From Homalodisca vitripennis (taxonomy: Eukaryota; Arthropoda; Insecta; Hemiptera; Cicadellidae), in contig NC_060215.1 in assembly GCF_021130785.1 (NCBI RefSeq), forward strand, positions 68,576,501 to 68,640,500: a stretch of 64,000 nucleotides of DNA. The letters are read 5' to 3'. A model generated the notes under the pieces. It did no database searches. It saw only the letters and a program-made list of their open reading frames with translations, and had not been told where the DNA came from. Position numbers and translations under genes: made by a program. Positions 57,838 through 64,000 of the stretch are shown here, piece after piece. Within the stretch, counting starts at the first letter, position 1. Each line of letters starts with the position of its first letter.

Positions 57838-59010
57838 GCGGAAGTAAAGTTTAATTAAATACATTAATAATGGGATATTCAAAAGTTTAGATTGAACAGT
57901 GGTAAGACTGGCCTGTTTACTGGAATAAAAGGATTTAGATTTTAATGTAGCAGAGTTGTCAATAAAGTTTTGAATTAAAACTATAGAACAATAAAACAAT
58001 TAAAACTATAGAAATGTCTTGGATATCTTGTGTGGTAATACTGTTGAGTTTCAACAAGATCAAAGAAACTCAACCAAACGTGACAAACCCATCTCACGTT
58101 TAGACAACGAAAATTATAAATTATAATTGGTGACAATTTTTCAGGTTGCACTCCAAGGGTTGCCACTAGCAACAAAAACTTATTTAATTTATAATAACTA
58201 TTAAGTATGATAGATCAAATATAAGCGTCTTCAACTTCTCGTCTGTTAATTTTTTAAATTAAACAACTTTGGCTTCTCATAAACCCATATTGTTTAGTGA
58301 ACTAAAGGGAACGCTTTGTTTGAATAGTGGTGTAAATAAAACAATAACGATTTTTCTTTCAACATCTCTTTCATTGAACACTCTATTCCAATTTTCGTGT
58401 TGTAATGTTTTTCAAAAGTTTTGTTACTAAAAATTATCAATTTTATTTTTTCAGGTTCAGCGTATCTGAAACTGCTAAATAAAATGTGAATGTGTTATGT
58501 GAAACACAAAAATGTTGTCTATGCCGTGCCTCTCCAGTCAGATCTGAGGTTGATGCCTGTAATAGTTTGTCTAAAACTGTAACCAAAAAGAATATCTAAT
58601 GGCATACTTAAGTAATACTTTTTGCCGTCCCTATTTTCAAGTAAAAGATATAAATCCTGGAAACCCATATTTGAATATATAAATTCTCCGTAAAAGTTGG
58701 AGAATGAAATTCTTTGTGTTTGGCAGTTGTTGTAGAGCATACAATAAGAATAATAATTATGGTCTCAGACGGCTGTTAAACTTAAAATTCTTAATATTAT
58801 TACCATTAAACATGTACCGTGGGGAAGAGGGGTGTTTGCCTACCCTGAAGAAGTACAGAAAATTATTAGTTCTAACCCCACCCCCTCGCATTAGTTATCC
58901 TAGAAACGCGTAAGGTGGTAATGAAGTATTTTTATTTGTATTGACGATTCTCATAAATGTATACCTTAAATCAGCAGTAAACTCACAATATCATTTAGAA
59001 ATGGGTTAGT
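57838..59010. repeat. Unclassified duplicated sequence, copy B (compact)
   Basis: This is the shorter counterpart of 47525-51760, aligning in the same order and lacking the 2.5-kb middle of copy A. A minus-strand open frame of 73 codons at 58519-58740 lies in a shared block. The same frame in copy A contains stops, so it is probably not a protein. A small local duplication of AATTAAAACTATAGAA occurs at 57974-58011. Confidence 0.6.
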
Positions 59011-59269
59011 TAAATTATTGATTTACTGATTCCAATATTGCCATTACCATTGTTATCATGAATGCTTTTTATGGTTTCTTACATTAAAACTATCTATTCT
59101 TATTACAACAAATTATTTTTAAATTATTGCTTTGTATTGACAGGAATTCGTCAATGAAAGAAAATGAAAACAATCTCCTCCATAATTTGAGTTCATAAAA
59201 ATCAATAATAAACATCAAAATTCAATAGTAAATAGCAGGACTAGTAATGCAGGACTGTTTTCCAATTCA

Positions 59270-59810
59270 ACTGTTACCACATGTAATTAATAGTATTAAC
59301 CGTTTGTTAAAAAAAAAAAATGGTCCAATAAGTCCACCAGCAAAGATTCCAGCCCACACACGTACTCCAGGGTTAAGTCTGAATGTTGCATCATCGCTCC
59401 ACAAAATGGATTTATAAAATGTATTGTCACCACTCACAAAATTCCATTCGCCTGTCATAATCATCTTCATTGAAACCTTGCAGTAAAGTAGGCCGGTATG
59501 GTTTCAGCCCTACCGTTTTTAACATTCTTCTAATGCTAGTTCTAGATATATCAAGCTCACTGGACGCTCTTCGGGTTGATTTTGATGGCGATTTGACAAC
59601 ACTAAGCGCTACCGTCATGACGTTTTCTTCCGTTGTAACAGATTTAGGCCTACCTGATCGTGGAAGATCAGCTACAGACTCAATCGTTTCAAACCTTTTA
59701 TTTAGGTTATGAATGGATTTTGTGATAATGATCTACTGTTTGGGAATTGATTCATAAATGACTCAATTACGTCATTGTAATTATGATCATGTAACCACCC
59801 CTGCTGAAGT
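59270..59810 (-). pseudogene. Tc1/mariner-type transposase, N-terminal two thirds with internal deletion
   Basis: The minus strand reads, in order, a degraded N-terminus (NDVIESFMNQFPNSRS), NKRFETIESVADLPRSGRPK, the second helix-turn-helix (STRRASSELDISRTSIRRML), LKPYRPTLLQGFNEDDYDRR and EFCEW. After a frameshift near 59430 come ILWSDDATFRLNPGVRVWAG and LIGPFFFF. WSDDATF carries the first catalytic Asp of the DDE/D core. About 25-30 residues expected between ATF.LN and VNVWAGI, including the NRH..RYW block, are missing, which shows an internal deletion. The C-terminal half (DGAPPHY and beyond) is absent. It is much less decayed than the relative at 24-25 kb. Confidence 0.85.
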
Positions 59811-60737
59811 ATAAAAACACGTTCTCTTATTGGGAGCTTATTATTCATGATTAACTTAATTATTTAGAAAACTTAATCTACCAAAACCACTTCTAACAAG
59901 ATGCTAACTTCAACATAACTGAAACATAATCTAATACTGTTGTTTTGTTGTAACAGCTGACAAGTTTCAACTAGAGTTAAATTGATACTGAGTGGCTGGT
60001 AGTGTCAAGTGACTTATGGCGCACCGTGTATTATGGGTTTCATAATATTTCCACACTTATAGTTACAATTTCTCTCAGCAAACTTTTAAAAATGTCATTT
60101 AACTGTATTCGTTTTGTTACATAAATATGAAATAAGAACAACCTAAAATGAAATATACACACATACCGTAGCTATAGTACGGTGGGTCGATTCAAAGTGA
60201 GTGTTGACTGTTGAGTTGAACAATTCAATGAGACAGTGTCAGATTTCAGACGCGGCACTAAGCAGAAGGTGAAATGGAGCTAATGGAATGTGAAATGGGG
60301 TTACTTATCATTCTTATTGGAATTTTCAGGTACAATTTTCAAATTCTGATATGGGAAAAATGTTAAAATACTAAATAGTATATCATGTTTTATTAAATTA
60401 GTTAAAACCCAAGTTGTGTGCAATTTAAAAATATATTTTTATTAAAAATAAGCCTATGGATCCATTTGGAAGGAAAATTTTTAAAGGATGATATTAAATT
60501 TAACCAAATAGGTTAAGATAAAGTAGTACACTTTTCTAACAGAATATAACCACGTTTTTGTGTTAATGAAAAATGTATCTTTAAAACAAAAATTGTCTTC
60601 GGACCCACAACAAGGTAAAAATTTTTAATTGTATGGAAATATTAAATATTAGTTAGGAAATATAAATATTAATTTTTCACACGCAACGTGCCTGGTTGAA
60701 AATCTCATAACCATGTCAGGAATGTACTGGTTCCGGT
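59811..60737. other. AT-rich spacer, no gene seen
   Basis: A small palindrome (ACCGTAGCTATAGTACGGT) lies at about 60166-60185. Nothing coding is recognised. Confidence 0.5.
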
Positions 60738-61460
60738 ATGTCTATGCACCGGAACACCGGTTCGGTACTATTAGACAAATTATTAATTATTATTGTTATT
60801 GTTTCAAGTATTAACGTATTTTATTCCTATACGAACCAAGAAATTATCAAATGTTTTAGCGCTAGAGGGCTTTTAGAAACTGGAGATTCGACATGTCCTG
60901 TTGATGACTCTCAACCTCAAAATCAATCAAGCTCATCGTCGACTAACGACTAGTCGATTTAACGGCTAGTGGTAATCCTATTTATGGTTGCCCTTCCATT
61001 TGGATCAAAGAAATCCGGAAACGCAAAAAAGTAACGTTTCCTTGATAAGACTGTTGCAATGGCAGGCTTGATTGCAATGTTTGAAAGCAGTTATCGAACT
61101 CGGAACTTTCAAATAAGAGAGTAATAACGTATCAAAAGAGTAGCTTACTACTTGGTATCTTACAACGGATCAAGCAAAACAGATCAGTTCACCTATTTAA
61201 GGAAAGAGTTCTTATAACAAAAATTACCTGTTAGCTACACAACTGCTGAAAGAATCTCTTTGAAGCTATAAAAGAAATCAATGTTAATGTATTTGATGAC
61301 ATGTCTAATACCCACTTAATGACAACCAAAAGGATTTTTTAACAGCCTACTTACTCTATCGCTAAAAACAACAGGCCTTGTACCGATTACTTTGGGCTTT
61401 TAGAAAGTTAAACTGTGTAGGTGTCGAATTACATTCTAAAACAACTGTAATGGAAATAAA
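60738..61460 (+). pseudogene. Possible hAT-like N-terminal debris
   Basis: The open frame 60738-60953 ends in a polar stretch (DDSQPQNQSSSSSTND) like the low-complexity start of some hAT-type proteins. Downstream, about 61285-61400, the text VNVFDDMSNTHLMTTKR and YSIAKNNRPCTDY resembles the (S)Y.IAK..RPF.(D/E) motif that follows the BED finger in hAT transposases. Stops and frameshifts lie between. I rate only the IAKNNRP segment as meaningful, and the whole call is tentative. Confidence 0.3.
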
Positions 61461-62819
61461 AAGTCATGTAGCTTAAATTAAAAAATTAATGTAAAACACA
61501 TTTTAGAAGTGACTGGTAAATTATCAGTTTGATAGGTTTATTTTGAGCTAGTGGATGGAACCTTATAATTAAATAACCGACCTTCTGGCTGTATTAAATT
61601 GGAAGTCGATTTAATTTAAGACGAAATTCTACTTAAAACGCAGTTTTAAACTTTAGAAGCATGTTAAAAGCGGAGCCTCAAATGAGCGGCCGGCTCGGAT
61701 TTTGATTAGTGTCCCTCAGTGAAATCATATTTATTAGACAAATTAAGCACAATGTTTGAAATACTTCAATTGCGTTCTGTTTCCACCTGTTTTGTGACAC
61801 TTTAAAAAATGTAAAGCCGTGTGTTACGTCCATAATTTCTGGTATGTTCTAAATAATAAGAAATGTTATTTCTTTTGTTATTTAGAACTGTCCGAATTGA
61901 TCTGCTATATAATTAATACTTTTGTGACGGAGTACCAACATGTGCTTGATTTTTATTTTACAGAATGTGGTACACAATTTTAAACTGGCTTAAATCAGTT
62001 CTTCGATTTGAAATTTTAAAATGAGTTTCCAATTTGTGCTTTAAGTTTATTGGCTGAGCGTTAATTTACCATAGCTGTCTGCAGGATATCACAATAACGA
62101 TTCGACCTATTTGCATAAAAAAGTCAGAGTTTGATGACGGGGTGCATGTCACGCTATGCGATTTGGCTAAACGTTAGCATAGGGGGATATCTTGAAAATT
62201 AATTGAGTTACATAATTAAAATTTTGCTGTAACTCAGGGGGACTGGCAAATTTCTCTTCTGTCAGTTTGTATGTGTTTTTGGAGGATATTTCGAGCACCA
62301 ATTAAGCCAAAAATATAACATTTTGCACGTAATCTTATTTCTACACAGAGCTAAGCAACATCATTAAATTTATATATATACCTATATCCATAGGATTTGA
62401 ATGAGCGTTATTGAAGCCTCTAGAGCTGGAAAAGTTTTTTCTATCTGATTGTCTGTCTGTACGATATATCGAGAATTAAATTAACCACAGACTAGAAATT
62501 TCGCTAGCAACTTCAACGAAGGCTACGCGTCATATCGTCTGGCGTACTTTTACCTTGTAATCCTGCTAAATTGTTCTACAGTACATGACAACTATCGAGT
62601 AAATACTAACTTACAGTTATAAGGTACAAGTTATATTTATTTGATCAATATTACTGGCAAATACAATAAACTGCATATGCAGTTACAGAACAATTTTAGT
62701 GATTTAAATTTTAAAATACAAAAGACTTACTTTTAAACTTTATTTAGATTAAGAAACAGAGATTGAAAAAATGTGTAAAAGGTGAAATGATATTGTATAT
62801 GATATTAATTTCATATTGT
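61461..62819. other. AT-rich spacer, possible repeat text, no gene
   Basis: The segment around 62380-62560 includes CTGTCTGTACGATATATCGAG, which has the look of a dispersed repeat, but no second copy lies in this window. No coding sequence is seen. Confidence 0.45.
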
Positions 62820-63921
62820 TCTCCAGTTGGATACGGCTAGGCCAATGAGAGAACACCGCGGATGTCCATCAGAATTGGGGGGGAAGGGGAACTTTAAAAA
62901 CCGCCAGCTCATAATTTTCGCCCTTCTTTTGGTTATTATCGTGAATTTAGTTGATTACAGTGCACCGTGTTTCTAAATTTTTGATGTAAGCACCAAATTT
63001 ACTGTACGTTATATTGAAATAGTCTTCCAGATCTGATATTAAATTAATTTTGTTGTCTTTTTTATAGAAAAAATTAAATTTATAGAAACTACAGAGCAAT
63101 CTGCATAACTGATTATTCATGAACACTAGAGCACAATAGAATCAAACAAGTTACATTTGGTTCAAACTTGCAAGAAAAGTGAATTAAAATTGAACTTTGT
63201 TAATAACTTTAATTGAAATTTGGAAATTTAGTAATTTATTAATATTTAATTGGAACTGTTTTAGTGTGAATTATTAATTGGAAATTAATTGAACATTAAT
63301 TATTGTTTGAGAGAGTTGTATCTGATTTGCAAAGACTTGAAAGTCAAGGTACAACTAGTGGAAAGAGAAGTTTGATTTTTTTTTATTTTGTATTTTGAGT
63401 GAACTAAGATAAGAAGTGAACATTTTTATTTTAGTTGTTTCCAAGTAGTATTTGATTTTTATTTGAAAACTTTATTATTTTATTTCAGAAGAGAGCTCTG
63501 ATTTTTAGTTTAATATATTTGACTGAAATTTATATTTCTTGCCAAAGGACCTTTTAAAATTACCAAACGGTTTGTCAATTCTTTGTGGAAAATAGAGTGA
63601 TGAAAATTCTGAAACATTGAACTTTTTAATTTGCCAGTTTAAAATAAATCCATTATTTTAATTTGGAACTGTGATTTTTATTTAAAAGAAACCAGATAAT
63701 ATTTAATAGTTTAAAAATCTAGTAATAAATTTTATCGTCTTGGATGTCTGAATATTAATATCTACAATCCAAGTCATTATATTGACTGCGCCACTCTGCT
63801 GGTAATGCATCCAGTGAATTTTTAATAAACTTATACAAACTGTTATAGGGAAAACTTTGGCAAGAACTTGTGTTGTATACAATTAAGTAGTGATAGTTAA
63901 GTTAAATTTGTTTAACCAAAA
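62820..63921 (+). promoter_or_regulatory. Possible 5' leader or LTR region of the terminal ORF
   Basis: At 62840-62925 there is a CCAAT motif and a TTTAAAAA box within a GC-richer patch. A long AT-rich, ATG-poor leader then precedes the final open frame. This arrangement would fit a terminal repeat promoter plus leader of a retroelement, or a host promoter. No second repeat copy is inside the window, so the idea cannot be tested here. Confidence 0.25.
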
Positions 63922-64000
63922 ATGGCTCTCAAAGTGGACTTTTTAAGTAAGGACGAATTAATTTATGAACTGTGGTTCCGTGGTGTAGAAACTAGTACTG
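63922..64000 (+). CDS. Partial ORF, possible Gag-like N-terminus (SAP-like motif)
   Basis: An ATG in the context CAAAAATGGC opens a frame that is still open after 26 codons at the window edge. It reads MALKVDFLSKDELIYELWFR at the start. The L(S/T)KDELIYEL..RG pattern looks like the SAP-like start of Gag-type proteins of some insect retroelements, from memory of the pattern rather than any search. A host gene first exon is the alternative. The context and codon composition are good, but the piece is too short for certainty. Confidence 0.4.
   Translation, partial: MALKVDFLSKDELIYELWFRGVETST

Noticed and set aside
1..64000. A coordinated, previously undescribed gene system
   Set aside because: Nearly every recognisable coding segment is a fragment of an independent transposable element. 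No cluster of intact genes exists in this window.

Overview
The window is eukaryotic nuclear DNA, AT-rich and very gene-poor. It has no operons, no closely packed reading frames, and no tRNA or rRNA that I could recognise. What can be read consists almost entirely of decayed transposable elements. The mix (jockey/CR1-like LINEs, mariner-like and Harbinger transposases, hAT-like fragments, a Helitron with a Rep domain) together with long AT-rich spacers and AT microsatellites suggests an arthropod. I guess an insect, perhaps hemipteran, but the sequence alone does not settle this. It is probably intergenic DNA or a very long intron.

Layout: 0-5 kb holds nothing coding but has a perfect 86-bp-arm inverted repeat (1691-1877). 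5.4-7.1 kb has a foldback repeat followed directly by the 3' end of a LINE. 9.1-9.5 kb is a dispersed repeat with a second copy at 55.6 kb. 13.7-17.6 kb holds three decayed pieces of one LINE type in mixed orientations. 18.8-20.0 kb is a 98-bp satellite in 12 copies. 22.4-23.1 kb is a GC- and CpG-rich island, the best candidate for a host promoter and first exon. 23.7-25.5 kb is a mariner-like transposase pseudogene lying between inverted repeats. 26.0-27.2 kb is a LINE 3' end with an inverted partial copy of itself. 27.4-28.2 kb is an unclassified repeat-like block. 31.5-33.9 kb is a small Helitron with both ends visible and its protein segments out of the usual order. 35.7-37.0 kb is a Harbinger element with terminal inverted repeats and a likely 3-bp target duplication. 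39.1-39.4 kb is a hAT-like fragment. 42.2-42.5 and 45.0-45.9 kb are LINE endonuclease and linker/RT fragments. 47.5-51.8 kb and 57.8-59.0 kb are two diverged copies of one unclassified sequence. 52.3-53.9 kb holds the best-preserved coding sequence, a 5'-truncated LINE reverse transcriptase broken by one stop codon. 59.3-59.8 kb is a second mariner-like transposase. The last 80 bases begin an open reading frame that may be the Gag-like start of a retroelement.

The genes do not work together as a system. Each element is an independent and mostly dead insertion. The only possible host-gene signal is the CpG-rich island. The items most worth follow-up are the perfect long inverted repeat, the rearranged Helitron, the satellite with its ordered variants, and the unclassified duplicated sequence.
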